A stretch of 64,000 nucleotides of DNA from the NCBI GenBank assembly GCA_022496805.1, contig CM040099.1:19762031-19826030 (forward strand), read 5' to 3'. Source of the stretch: Pohlia nutans (taxonomy: Eukaryota > Streptophyta > Bryopsida > Bryales > Mniaceae). The translations under genes and the position numbers were made by a program. Below the pieces are notes generated by a model that saw only the letters and a program-made list of their open reading frames with translations, was not told where the DNA came from and searched no databases. Below are positions 12,001 to 23,338 of the stretch, piece after piece. Position 1 is the first letter of the stretch; each line of letters begins with the position of its first letter.

Positions 12001-15000
12001 TAGGAAGTTGGGTATAAGCATGACGAAATGTCTCATCATTGATCTATGAATGCAAATGGGGTTGTTTACTATCAGTCATAGTGGTTAATTCACACCCTCC
12101 CACTTTTAACCTCTAAACGTACTGATCCTTTTAACACAAGTAGATGCTAGCCTCAAAAATAAATATTAGCATAACTCAGATGTACATGAGGTGTACATGA
12201 GAGAACCATTGCATGCATGAAATCTACCCAACGAATTTGACATACTTGCATTTGGACCAAATTTTGAGAATTTCCTTAGCTTTAGCATTTAAAGTTTCAG
12301 AAGATTTACAACATCTCAAATATGACAAACAAAGGTGACTTGGATGAAAGTCATCCGAGATTGTATGAGAAAGTTACAAGGCTTTGAATCCATTCGTGAT
12401 CCAATTTCTAGACGCTGGGACGTTTAAGGGTTAATAAGAAATCATCATAAGTACTGATAAAAAAGAAGTTGACTCTTATACCAAAGTGATCTCCTAATGA
12501 AGCACACTCCTACATATATATTAATTAAAATGGTGTGTTATTACCGAACGGTATGGTCAGCAAAAGATAAACTAAATTAATTTCAGTTGCCTAGTTTTTG
12601 AATTCTAGGAAATACAACATTTTTTTCAAATTTTGAGTAGATTGTATTAAAATAGCCAAAATTTAAGGCAATATATAGTAGTCCATGTTTTGAGAATTTC
12701 CTTAACATTCAACATTTAGCTTTCAGAAGATTTTCAACATCTCATGTTAAAATGAAATTTACGTCAAATCTGACGATAGCGTACTAGGGTTTAGGGAGAA
12801 GAGAGAGCCTGGTGAAGTCTTTAGTTACCTCTGTATTGGCTACCATTGCAGAGGAGATGGAGGAGATGTTAGAGCGCACTTGTTCAATGGACTGGCCCAG
12901 TCTAAGCAATGGAACCACAAAGTCGTTGGTGCCAAATGTTGTGAAGTAGAGACCACTCTGGAAGTACTTTGGCTTCGTTGATAGCTTCAAGCTGCTTCTT
13001 ACAACCCCCCCTGCAGGCGTTACAAGAAAAAGTTTATTAAAGCTTTGCTTAATAACCCACTCTTTTGACAACCTCTGCATAAGCTAGAAACAACCAATTC
13101 TGTCCCTGCACCCATTCATGCTCTCCGTAAAAAAATGTTTTTAAACCATTCTCAAATTTAATTATCCCCTAAATGTCCAACCATGCATATATTTTGCATG
13201 ATGTTTCGTTTTTTTATCCGTCATGCACTTTTTGCAGTGTGGGTTTCTATGGCAAGTTAGCTTCATGCACATGTTCCTCTTAGTTGCATTTTATAATGCG
13301 TCTTTGCAAAATTGTCCAATTTGGATAACAGTGAGGACGATTAGGGATTAATTGATTGAATTTGGATTTTATTTTGACAAGTCTATGGAAAACTTTATGT
13401 GGTTTAGGAAACTCCCACCTTGAAAATTCATAGCAATTAGATGATTTATATGCAATTTTTATTGTAAAATCATCATTTTCAATTGCTAATAGTACAAAGA
13501 TATTATACTTTGAAAAAGTACCCCCAAGTGTGCTAAATTGCTCATTTTGAGATGGTTTTAATTGAACATTCTTTAGCAATCCTAAGAACTCTCCGTTCTC
13601 CAATCTAGATGGCAATTAAAAGTTTTTAACCCCTAAACGTTCCAGCCTCCATAAACTGAATCACGAACAAATTCAAAGCCTTGCAACTTTTGTTCTCTTG
13701 TGATGAGGAGTTGATAATATTGGAGAGGCCTTCAACTGCAAGTATGTCAAATTTGTTGGGTAGATTTTATGCTTGCAATGGTCCTCTCATGTACACCTCA
13801 TGTACATCTGAACCATGCTAATATCTATCTTTGAGGCTAGCATCTACTACTATTCAAAAGATTGGTATATTTAGGGGTTAAAAGCTCAAAGTTTGAGATT
13901 CATTAAATAATAAGCACCTGATGCCTATCTTCTTCTTGTAACCTTAAAAAAATTCTGGATTCCTTTTCCAAGAGTGTTGACACTAGTACCAGACCTGTCG
14001 TTTTTCATTCCTCACTTTGTGAAAATAGTGAATTATGGCTGAATATTATGTTTATAATTCTGTCTTCTTGTAATCAAAACCATTCACTAGCACTGGCACA
14101 ACCCATGTGCCTAGCGCAGTTTCATTCTTTTTTCATTTATAGGACACATTTCTTACTAGTGTGAGGGAGCTCCTCAAGAGTGTGTAGATGGAAAACAGAG
14201 ATTTCGGTGGGAGAATTCTTACTTGCACCTTGCCGAGCCTCCTTCCATAATGCCAGTGTGCGCTCTTTGAAGTATTGGAACTGCTTGGTTTGGACCCAGA
14301 AGTAGAACGGGGGAGTGACGGAGGCGGGGAAGGAGTTATTCTGCGTCGTCACTCCAGCAAATGCAAAGTTGGCGCCATGGCTGAAATCGTACCCTACCGC
14401 CTGCAGATGTGGGCTCAATAGTGGAATCTTCAGAGCCTGCGCTGCACTTACACAAACATCAGGAATTTAGGACCTCACTAATTTTTAACGATTTCCGTGC
14501 AACATACGATATTTCATGGGTTTGTACATTTTTCACAAAGATTTTGCACTAATTTTGCACTGAATCCGCACAGCTTCCTAATAATAGGCACTACAAGCAA
14601 ACCTGTTGCTTTTCACTGACTAAAATCGAGGAAACTCTTGTCCTATGTGACCAAAAGTACTCACCAACTTTGTTGTATGTGACCATATTAAACACTCACC
14701 AACTCTGGAATCCCTGACTCTAAACCCCCCTCGACATTAATGCAAGAGGACAAAAATAGCCCCCTAGTTTGTGCATGTAGGGGCCCACCTTAAAAACAGC
14801 CCCCTCTTCCAAGGGTTTAAAATTCCCGAGGGGGTTCTCCTAACTACAGTGGGGCCATAAACCCCAAATTCTGCAAAAACAAATTGCCAAAAAAAGATCC
14901 TAAGGTGCCAAAATGGAAATTTCAGAAAATGAGGCCATAGATGAATAGTGCTTGCATTAATGTCAGGGGGGATTTAGAATCGGGGCTCTAGAATGGCTCA

Positions 15001-16693
15001 AAATAGCAGTGACAAACAACCGATTTCCTTGTAGTGAGGTCTCATCTCTTTCTTCTCATTCTCAATCTTCTCATTCTCATTCTTAGAGAATGAGTACATG
15101 ACACATTTTTCCTTCAATTGTGGAAGACACATTCTTTGTAGATTGAGAAGCTTCATTCTTCTTCTCTGTAGGTGAATGGGTGTGAAGATTGAGAAGCCAT
15201 GAAGAAGATTGAGAACCTATGGCCATCCTCATTTTTCACACGGCCTAAAGGGGAGTCACACCTTGATTGGTTCCACGATTCTCTCCCTAAGTAGGTTCTT
15301 AATCTGAACTTCTCGAAAGAGGTGACAACCCTAATACTTATCTGCTCAATGAATGTCGAGTGCTAAGTAATATAGATACATAAATCTTCTTATTCTCAAC
15401 CTGCAACTTCAAGGCTCCAGAATAATGCGTGAATCAGAGAGCATCTTTTTGCAAATGAAAGCTGAAACAAAAACTAATACAACCCTAAACACATTAGGGT
15501 TTCAATTTATACAATAATATGGCTAGAGCAGGGTTACCATGAATAGTCAAGCCATGTACTAGCGAGACTACTATTGAGCAATCCGTAATCCTGCTAGACT
15601 GTCCATTAACCATCACTCTAAGAGCATCAAGCTGATTCATATCCCTCTTGTAAATGGATGACGGAAAAATGTTTCTATTTCCACAGATTCTCATACGTGT
15701 ACAGTAAGTAAATGGACATAAACTATTTGTTGAAGAATCTTGACGAAGACAAAAAAAATTTGACACATGGACATTGAAGGGTGATCTTTGAACACCAAGA
15801 AATAGTGATAGAGTGTGGTGCCAAAATGGACCTTGTGACTACAAGCAAACTCGTCACTTCTAACTTGCTTTTCACTAACTAAAATCATGGGAAAGGTATC
15901 TTTTCTTGTTTTATGTGACCAAACGCACTCATCACCAACTTTGAAATGGCTCAAATGATCAATTTGCTTTATAGTGTGGACACCATGCTCTAACACTATT
16001 CCTTAATGCCCGAAGACCACGGCTATCGAAACACTCTCAAACAACGATCATGCATTGTTATTGGGGTTTCAAATACATTGCATTGTTGCAATGAAATATC
16101 TATCCTTAAAAATTTAAAAGGGATCCGTGCTTGCAACTTAATGCACTAGTAGCAGACATGTCGTTTTTCATTCTCCACTTTGTGGAAACAGTGAACAATG
16201 ACTGAATATTCTACTTATGTTTTTGTTTTCCTGTGACCAAAACTACTCACTATCACTTCCATGGCGCACTTTCATTTCTTTTTCATTTACAGTCAGTGAA
16301 AAACGACACATTTCCTACTAGTGATGAGATCAATACAAGCAGTGTACTCACTTCACCGAATCAACCCAACTGAAACAAACCCCCAGAAAGTGCCATTACA
16401 GGCCATGGAAGGTGGAGCAATAAAAAAATGCACTTACCGAAGAAATCCACGACGACTCGGCCGTCAGACCAACGACTGGCAGGTTTGTGGAAGAAGCTCT
16501 GGCCGTAAGGAAGCGCAGGGGATTGGTATGGAAACGCAGCCTCCGAGTTCCCCGTGTCGGACATGGACGCGCCGAATGCGAACACGGCTTGTGGACATGA
16601 TAATGCAAATGATTCGGCTTGTTGTGTTACAAACTGCAGCGTGAGAATGATCGGTACTAACAGTCTCCGGGGATCCATGGCCCTCGCCACCAT
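9078..16693 (-). CDS. GDSL esterase/lipase, five exons
   Basis: Plant GDSL (SGNH) hydrolases are usually secreted esterases. Exons: 16693-16438, 14441-14223, 13010-12829, 10849-10576 and 9352-9078. Phases agree (1, 1, 0, 1) and give 401 aa. A second ATG at 16678 could also start it. Residues 11-30 are hydrophobic, a likely signal peptide. Block I is FGASMSDTGN with nucleophile S43; the usual Asp of GDS is Ala42. Block II is GANFAFAG; block III is FGTNDF; NVPPLGCYP is next; block V is WDGLHITEAA with catalytic D361/H364. All four SGNH residues are present. At exon 2 the donor GTAAGA (exon end 14223) is preferred over an upstream GT. The introns are full of MITEs, so the gene spans 7.6 kb for 1.2 kb of coding sequence. 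The exact substrate is unknown. Confidence 0.93.
9435..9608. mobile_element. CACTA-type MITE (174 bp), 3' flank of GDSL gene
   Basis: It starts CACTACTAGAAAATTCAAT and ends with the inverted complement ATTGAATTTTCTAGTAGTG. A 3-bp target duplication TGT lies at 9432-9434 and 9609-9611. The interior is a near-palindrome around GGTCGCATTGATC. It is nested in a TTAA-family element whose right end (ACGTTTAGGGG, then TTAA) is at 9613-9627. Confidence 0.88.
9957..10076. mobile_element. CACTA-type MITE (120 bp) in GDSL intron 4
   Basis: The ends CACTAGTAGAAAAGGTGGC and GCCACCTTTTTTACTAGTG are inverted repeats. The flanks are AAA at 9954-9956 and 10077-10079, a 3-bp target duplication. The interior is non-coding. 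Confidence 0.88.
10865..11481. mobile_element. CACTA-type MITE in GDSL intron 3, carrying a nested element
   Basis: The left end CACTGGTAGGAAATGTGTCG and the right end TGCTACTAGTG match the family seen at 13,981, 16,144 and 16,765. It is long (617 bp) because a Mutator-type element (10967-11376) is inserted in it. The left edge is only 15 bp inside the intron from exon 4, so the element supplies most of the acceptor-proximal intron sequence. No clear 3-bp duplication. Confidence 0.75.
10967..11376. mobile_element. Mutator-type MITE (410 bp), nested
   Basis: Long terminal inverted repeats of about 45 bp contain GGTCACTCCAT and the GTGCGAGACAA motif and its complement. An imperfect 9-bp target duplication (GTGAGTGGC / GTGAGTGGT) lies at 10958-10966 and 11377-11385. 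A related copy is at 46658-46953. There is no coding capacity. Confidence 0.78.
11564..11893. mobile_element. Foldback CACTA-like element in GDSL intron 3
   Basis: It starts CACTACAAGAAAATTTGG, close to the terminus of the large CACTA element. The interior is a long imperfect inverted repeat (AAACATGTGCAAAATCTTCAT near 11635 and its complement near 11800). The right terminus is eroded (TTTTTGTAG), so the end coordinate is approximate. Confidence 0.6.
12110..12430. mobile_element. TTAA-flanked MITE (321 bp) in GDSL intron 3
   Basis: The ends CCTCTAAACGT and ACGTTTAAGGG are bounded by TTAA at 12106-12109 and 12431-12434. The interior (GATGCTAGCCTCAAA, CAGATGTACATGAGGTGTAC) recurs inverted in the element at 13630-13877, so these are two copies of one family in opposite orientation. 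Confidence 0.82.
13166..13347. mobile_element. Short TTAA-family MITE (182 bp) in GDSL intron 2
   Basis: It starts CCCCTAAATGTCCAACCATGC and ends GAGGACGATTAGGGA, followed by TTAA (13348-13351). The left flank reads TTAT instead of TTAA. The left portion (CATATTTTGCATGATG) matches the 568-bp element at 51,678, so this is a deleted copy of that family. Confidence 0.7.
13630..13877. mobile_element. TTAA-flanked MITE (248 bp) in GDSL intron 2
   Basis: CCCCTAAACGTTCC at the left and TTTAGGGG at the right are bounded by TTAA at 13626-13629 and 13878-13881. It is an inverted relative of the 12,110 element; the two flank GDSL exon 3. Confidence 0.82.
13981..14161. mobile_element. CACTA-type MITE (181 bp) in GDSL intron 2
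   Basis: The left end is CACTAGTACCAGACCTGTCG and the right end is CATTTCTTACTAGTG. A 3-bp target duplication TGA flanks it (13978-13980, 14162-14164). It belongs to the same family as 16,144 and 16,765 (shared GTCGTTTTTCATTC and CTTTGTG). Confidence 0.9.
14589..15036. mobile_element. CACTA-type element (448 bp) in GDSL intron 1
   Basis: The left end is CACTACAAGCAAACCTG and the right end is CGATTTCCTTGTAGTG, with an AGG target duplication (14586-14588, 15037-15039). The right terminus, read inward, is CACTACAAGGAAATCGG. That differs at one position from the left terminus of the 20-kb CACTA element (CACTACAAGGAAATTGG), so that transposase could mobilise it. Confidence 0.88.
15040..16143. other. 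GDSL intron 1 sequence without an assigned gene
   Basis: It includes a minus-strand open frame (15,494-15,766) of no recognised family. Near 15,835 a CACTA-like end without the initial C (ACTACAAGCAAACTCGTCAC) suggests a decayed element. Nothing here looks like an independent gene. Confidence 0.5.
16144..16323. mobile_element. CACTA-type MITE (180 bp) in GDSL intron 1
   Basis: CACTAGTAGCAGACATGTCG at the left and ACACATTTCCTACTAGTG at the right. ATG target duplication at 16141-16143 and 16324-16326. The element ends 114 bp from the exon 1 donor. Confidence 0.9.
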
Positions 16694-16764
16694 CTGAATT
16701 GAATGAGCGCCGCGAAGAACTGATACTCTTGAAATTTCACCTGCAGGCTAGCGATCCATGGATG

Positions 16765-16957
16765 CACTAGAAGGAAATGCGTCGTTTTTCAGTTACTATA
16801 AATGAAAAAGAAATGATACAGTGCCAAGCACATGGGTTGAGTTAGTGCTGATGAGTAGTTTTGGTCACAAGAAGACAGAGACGTAAGTATAATATTCCGA
16901 TACTATTCATTGTTCCCACGAAATGAGGAATGAAAAATGACAGGTTTGCTACTAGTG
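16765..16957. mobile_element. CACTA-type MITE (193 bp) upstream of GDSL start
   Basis: CACTAGAAGGAAATGCGTCG at the left and GGTTTGCTACTAGTG at the right, in the orientation opposite to 16,144. It starts 72 bp upstream of the GDSL ATG, so it lies in the promoter or 5' UTR. No matching 3-bp flanks were found. Confidence 0.8.
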
Positions 16958-17030
16958 TAAGAGCTCATCCTTTAGTACTTCCAAAGGCGTCGCTTTTCTC
17001 ACTCAGAACAGAACAGTGTCAGAGTTCACT

Positions 17031-17483
17031 CACTAGAAGAAAAGAGGGACTTGTTCACTCAGCCTGGAGTGGGATTCTGAGGGCCCATTCACATTAAGAA
17101 ACTCTAGTATTTGCGTTGCATTCTTGGAATGATGCAAGGTAAATTTTGAAAATAATATACAATTTCTTGCATGGTCAGAGCCTTGTCTCTTCCTATTTTT
17201 GGCCAATGCATGTGCGTTGGTGGAGCGCATACTTCTTGCGGCACCCAAATGTGTTGGTGGAACGCATACTTCTTGCGGCATCCAAAATGCATTGGAGCAA
17301 CTTCTTGAATGCGTTAGGTTAAAAAATGAATTTTACAGGAGCACATTGTAACTACCAAAAACTTGACGAATGCAGATTCCCTACCACACCCGCGTTGGGT
17401 GACTGGTGTAAATGGGTCATGAGAGAATTTGGTCACATTTGAGTGAACATGTTCAATGTGCAAGTCCCTCTTTTCTGCTAGTG
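17031..17483. mobile_element. CACTA-type element (453 bp), possibly inside a larger one
   Basis: CACTAGAAGAAAAGAGGGAC and GTCCCTCTTTTCTGCTAGTG are inverted ends. Outside them a second inverted pair occurs (GTCGCTTTTCTCACTCAG near 16,990 and CTGAGTGAAAAGCGAC near 17,580, ending CTACTAGTG at about 17,624). This suggests a nested insertion. Two direct 46-bp-like repeats with TTGGTGGARCGCATACTTCT lie at 17,215-17,275. Confidence 0.72.
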
Positions 17484-17624
17484 GCTGCACATACTTGTCC
17501 TAGTTGACAAATCGCACTCACCAAACCTTTTGAGCGCCTAGGAAGTGAGTGCGAAGTGGCGCTGTTTGACTCACCTACTGAGTGAAAAGCGACGTCTTCT
17601 CCTTATAGTGCTTCTCTACTAGTG

Positions 17625-19941
17625 TAGGATACGGTACATCTATAATTTTGGGGCCCTATGTCCAACTCTCTCTGTCACTTTGAGGCTGAGTGTTGTAACT
17701 TTGTGATTCTTTGCAATGGATTTTTCTTTCATTTGCTGAAGAAAACTGGTTCTGACATTGAGGGTACTATTGTGTAGTAGGGTACAAAAATATTTCAAAT
17801 TTTGGGTGTGCTCCCAGTTCTGTGCTTACGATTATTTTTTAAAATATATGCTTTTGTACTTATGTAATGCAAACTTTGCATATTACCAAAGTAGACTCTA
17901 TTATCTTTTCAACACAATTTACGGTTTGTGAATTGATGAATTTTTGAGCCTATGAGAGGTTTTCAAAGTTTGTAGTTTTTATTCTCTGTCATTCAACTCT
18001 AGGTCAAAAATTTGAAACACTTTGGACCTTACTGTAGAGCTTTCCGAGGGTGTGTGAGAAGTTCCTTGATTTCTACATAACGTTTAGTAGCCTTCACTGG
18101 TTCTACCTTGCTCTTGAAGAGAATGTGCAACATATTCTGCATTATCATTCAAGAACAATCTACCGATGTTTTCTTACAAATGGAGGTTTTGGAAAACTAA
18201 AAGGAAAGGTAACCATGCATGGTCTTTGCTGACACATCCCTACATGTCCCTCATTTTTAAAGAAAGCGGCAGTATAAGTAATAATACTTTTACCCAAGAA
18301 TGTTTTAGTACATGGCTAATGCATCACTTCTTTTGTCCCTCCATTGACAATGATATATGACCTTTTTGCTTCCTTCCCAACCCTCTCACCTTTTTGTAAA
18401 TTGAAAAATAGAGGGCTATACTTAATGGAAATCACATGATGCATCACAAATAACTAGATGGATGAAAAGGCAAAGTGGCTAAATGTTATTGAATGTTATT
18501 GAATGTTATGTACGCTTTTCATCTATGTTTGAACATGAGTATGGCAATGCAAGCAATAAAGATGAATGATAACAAATGACACTAAAGCTAATGCTATTAT
18601 AGTGTACTTATTGAGGATAGGGATACTAGCAAATTGATTGTACAATGTACTACTATTGAAGGTTGTACAAATTGTTTCGACACCGTAAGAGCATCTCCAA
18701 TCATGGCTCTTCAAACGGCAATACCATTTGTCTTTCTATGTGTTCTTTGACATGGCAACCAATTAGCATAGCTTTTGCCCCATCCACTGCACATCACTTT
18801 TGCTTATTCAAAGTGATGGTGATGTGCCATGTCATATCAAGGCCATGTCATCAATTTTGAGTAGAAGACCAGTCAATAAATTTGAAAGGTCCGCTAGGAC
18901 AGCCAAAACAGCAAGAGACGCGTCACACCGTTGAGGGCTCATTTAAAAAGCCATGTTGGAGATGCTCTTATACTTAAACCATATGATTGAGTGGGAGCAA
19001 TCATATGTGGCAAAAAAAACATGAGGACTTCTTGGTAAGATAGTGTAGTGACCAACTTTTTTTTGCTAGCCAAAAAAGAAATTCATTTTTAGAAAAATCT
19101 AAATTTGTACCATTCCATTGACATACTTTCATTCATTTGAGCAAATTCTTATTCAATTATGATGAGTGCATGATCTTGAATCTAGATGAAAGTGCTACAA
19201 TGTTTGTTCCACTAGTGCCACGTATTCAAAAAAGGAAATATTGCAGTAAAATTCCTGGTACCCATCTGTTAGGATCAGTAGGTCATACCGACTATAATTT
19301 AAATTTTTTTGGAAATGGATTTTCAGCAAATGTCCAATAGTGTGGATATTCTTCAAGGTTCTCTTTTCCATCTCACAAAATAAAATTTTCTGAAAAAATA
19401 ATTTCCCCAAAAAATAATTTCCCAAAAATTTGGGCTTCTGTTTTAGAATTGCCGATCCTAAAGACTCAGTCTGACTACTGTATCACACAAGTGAAAGTAG
19501 AAAGAGGAGACAATCAGAGTAAGTTGTTCATTACTTGAATGCATACAAGGTAGCCATGGGGTTCACGCATATGCAGGTATTTGATGGCGTGCGCCGGCGA
19601 GCGTCGACGAAATCCATCCGGCTTCATCCAGATCCCCGGCGGACTTCTCCCGTCGTCGCAGACCGGAGCCACGCTGCCGCGCCTCACGTTTCAGGGATTA
19701 CCGGCGCGTTTTCACCCCCCTCCCCCCTCCGTCTTACCTTTTACCGCGGGAGTTACTGAGCTGCGGTGCTTCCATGCAATTTCGCCCTCCACGATGTATC
19801 TCCAGGGACTCTAGGCCTCTCCGTCCAGGGACTCCAGGCGAGCTCCAGCGACTGTAGAACTTCCGTACAAGCTTAGTAGTAGAGCTCTCAAGTGCATTAG
19901 GGTTTGTATTAGATTGCATTATTTTATTAGTTTTTCTTGTA
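17625..19941. other. Intergenic with one MITE, then a GC-richer leader
   Basis: Mostly AT-rich, no gene recognised, apart from the element at 18686-18970. From about 19,560 to 19,870 the composition turns GC-rich (CGGCGAGCGTCG, CCGGCGGACTT, CGGCGCG). That piece probably belongs to the 5' leader of the Myb/SANT-like gene that follows. Confidence 0.5.
18686..18970. mobile_element. MITE (285 bp) with GAGCATCTCCAA ends
   Basis: Terminal inverted repeats of about 23 bp begin TAAGAGCATCTCCAA on both ends, followed by (T)CATGGCT. GAGCATCTCCAA-type ends are common in plant MITEs. There is no coding sequence. The target duplication is unclear, so the superfamily is left open. Confidence 0.78.
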
Positions 19942-20924
19942 GGAAGTGCACGTTTGGACGATATGGAAGGGGAGAGCTACTTGAGAATGTTATTAGCGAA
20001 TAGTCCTCCAAGCTTGGTTATGATGCAGAATTCTCAAAATTCCGCTCCGGTGTCTTCTGTTCCACTCTCTTTCGTTCCCGTTGCTTCTGTTCCCGTTAGT
20101 TCTGTGTTGACAGGTCCAACCCCTCCTCTCCCACGACGGACTCCGGTTGTTGTACAGGAACGGCATTAGAGCAATGCTGCTGTGAGGTTTTTATTGGAAC
20201 AATGCAAGGAACACGTCGAGGCGCACAACATAGTCACCATGCGATCGTACCAGTGGGAGCGGGTGCACAAGCTGTTGATTACGCAGTTCCCTCAGAAGTC
20301 TGGGCGGAAGGTCAAGTCCTTACCAGACAAGTGGGAGAAGTTGCGGAGCACCTATTCCAAGATCAAGAAATTGTGCAACCAAATGGGTGCAGGTGTGCGG
20401 GACGACGGTGCGAAATTCATCTGGTATGATCAGATTGACGAGATTCTCAGTCTCACTGCGAAGTCCAACGGTATTCCAGAAGCAATGGACGAGGAGTGCC
20501 CGTGCCCGGCACCGGGACTTCCAACGGTCCGACGGATGTTTGCGAGGAAGCCGACGGAGACAATGAGCCATCTTGGGCGCACTCACCACAGCGCACCGAT
20601 CTTGCAGTGTCTAGTGGAGCTGACCAGCAGAGCTATGGCACCACTCCACGAACACGAGCAGCGAATTTACGCGGGGTTTTGGGGAAAGGTACTAATTCCA
20701 CACCAGCTAAACGGGCTAGGGTTGACAGGAATTTGATCGATTAATTGGATAGACTTGCAGATTCTACTGCTGAGATTGAAAGGTTGAGAATCGAAGCTGC
20801 ACTAACAATGCATAAAGATAACCTAATAGAACGCCAGGAAAATAGAAAATTGGAACTTGAAATGTTCCGATTGCAACAGTCTAGTGGGGAGAGGATGGCT
20901 GCTATGTTTTCAGAAGTTGTTTAA
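19942..20924 (+). pseudogene. Broken Myb/SANT-like (trihelix-type) DNA-binding protein gene
   Basis: The coding exon follows an acceptor (TTCTTGTAG, 19941); the ATG is at 19963. The N-terminus is a repeated P-V-x-S-V stretch. A Myb/SANT-like domain lies at about 20,220-20,460 (SYQWERVHKLLITQF, LPDKWEKLRSTYSKIK, KFIWYDQID). The C-terminal piece (20,745-20,921) is a charged coiled coil ending FSEVV before TAA. Such proteins are encoded by PIF/Harbinger transposons and by host genes. Breaks: in-frame TAG at 20167-20169, a frame change between about 20,440 and 20,500, and TAA at 20742-20744. Reading across the breaks gives a coherent family architecture, so it was once functional. No terminal repeats were identified. 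Confidence 0.75.
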
Positions 20925-23338
20925 AAAAACTCTCAGTAGAAACCCTAGTGACAGATTTAGGGTTTTGGAGCTTTGGTTTGTGTTTGTAGGGAATTGGAAT
21001 GTATGGAGCCAATTTGGTTCTTTTTTTTAAACATTTCATGCCCCAAATCTCTATTTGTTTTGCAGAGACTTCAATCACATGTTACTTTGTTCTTTGGAAT
21101 TTTGTATGAAATTGACAAATGGAAATTAGATGTTCAGGATTTTGCGTTCTTCAAAGATACCTATTTTGAATGCAGTCATAATTTCACTACAAGGAAATTG
21201 GTGTTTAAATGACACGAAGTTGACACTGAAATGTCCAAATTGACAAAACCGAATTATTCTTCCTCTACTCTGTCATTTCGGATATTTAAATTTAGTTCTG
21301 TCATCTTTCTGTCAATTAGGACAGCACCTTTACAGCGTGGACATGCGAGTAACACCGGAACTTTGAATTTATTGTTACTTTCACTATGTCCAATTGACCT
21401 GTACAGGTGGCACAACCTGTTGGCATTTAGTTAGTTTTTGCCCTGCAAGATATATCCAATGATATAATGACACGTGTCGGATGTTTCTACCATATGAATT
21501 GGTACACGGTGTTTTCAACTGTTTAGTACCGTGGGTAGGCGGTTTACAGTAATTCCCGTACATGACAAAAAACACACTATTCTACTGTAAAAATTGAACT
21601 TGAAATTGCATCCCTCTCTTTTACAGTGCCATAGAAATTGTTACATCTATTATTGCCACATGGAAGTCACACAGCAACTCTGTGAATTACGTGGAACTGG
21701 ATATCTTTCAAGCCCTACCTTCAAGTAACTACTTGCATCGCTTCCATAAAGCTTCACAGAGAATAAGATTGGTGCACGCATATGACTCGCTCTTATAAAT
21801 TCCACTAAAAATAGAACAAGATCACATGATACAAAGATTGACAACTGCAACTACAACTTCACCTGTGAAACCCTAAGAGAATGTCAAAAAGCTGTTACTA
21901 AAGGCTCAAATGTATGGCCTCTACGCATGTACTGCCCTTATCATTTTGAATCAGGATTGGCTCAACTTCCGCTGTTGATAAATGCTGCAAACAAGTGCCA
22001 CAACAGTGAACACCAGCTCAATAAAGCAAACAAGTGCCATAACAGTAACAAGCAGCTCTATAATGTAGGCATCGTTCAGCAAGTCATGACTGGAGCGCAG
22101 CAATAGAAACCCTCAAAACTTTTATACGGAAATGGAAAGTAAAGTATTAGTAACAAAATTACCTCCGTGATGGATCACCGTTATAGTTTCCAGCCACAAT
22201 GATGAAATTGTACTACAGGTCTGTGGAACTGGTAACATTTCTCACGGTTCATTTCATTCTTCAGAACATCGTTCAAGCCGCTCAAGCTTTCATTACTCAG
22301 TTCGCCTCCTTCATCAGCACAACAATATGTATTAGTGCAGCTATGTTGGCTTCTTGCTCCCTCTGGAAATTATATAAAGCAATGCCTCCACAATTATAAA
22401 CCCGCACCCAACCTCGAAATTTTGACGTCCACCTAGTTGTAACAATGTACTATGAACCTCTGAATGACCGCAGCTTTTCCAATTTCTATGCATCATTTCA
22501 CTTGTTTCTATTCAAATTCTTGTGAATATTTGTTGTCCTCTTCAAAGAAAATACCTCATGAAACATCAAAATTAAAATTAATTTTTTTTTAAACCACTTC
22601 AACAATTTGTCCTATGTCCTCAAAGACTGTCAAAACATATCCAAAAATACAGCAATTCAATCTTCTAATTTCAAAATCTCTAATCTTTCAATATTTACGC
22701 TTTCAGGGTTACAAACATTTTACCATGCCCTCTCTTGGTAATCTATAACAAGATCCTATGATTACTTTTGGAAACTATTAAATTCTTAATTTTATTTTGA
22801 GCCTTGCCTGCACTGGCCACTACCCCCAATAAAACTCATTTTCCTCCATAACTTTCATTGCACTGTTTGGACACAACCAATAATACGTTTGCATTTTCAT
22901 ATTCATTTACGAAATACGCATACTTTATTTCAAAAAATAAAAATAAAAAATAACACCATGAAAACCTATTCGAACATTGAAACGTTCTTTTTAGCACAAT
23001 TCGCCATTCAGGAGTTGACATAATCTAAACATTGCCCATATTCGTAGTACTTTGCCCTTTCATGTCTTGAGACTTATGCATACATCAATTAAATTTGTCA
23101 ATTTACTAATACAATACTAACAATGATCTACTTACCAAAACTGTCCACAGTTCTAGATATTTCACATCTACCAACCGTTCTTATTAATTATAATTATAAG
23201 TGCTAACAATATAGAAAAAATATATATTTATTCCTATATCCACTCACAAGTTGCAATGACATAACACACAGTGACTTTGAAAAGTTTTCAGAACTGATTA
23301 ATCTGTAAGAAATCACTACACTTCCAGGAACACCTCAC

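Noticed and set aside
15494..15766. Minus-strand ORF in GDSL intron 1
   Set aside because: No recognisable domain, no splice context and atypical composition; not called as a gene.
16321..16644. Plus-strand ORF of 107 codons
   Set aside because: It is antisense to GDSL exon 1 and its protein sequence has no family character.
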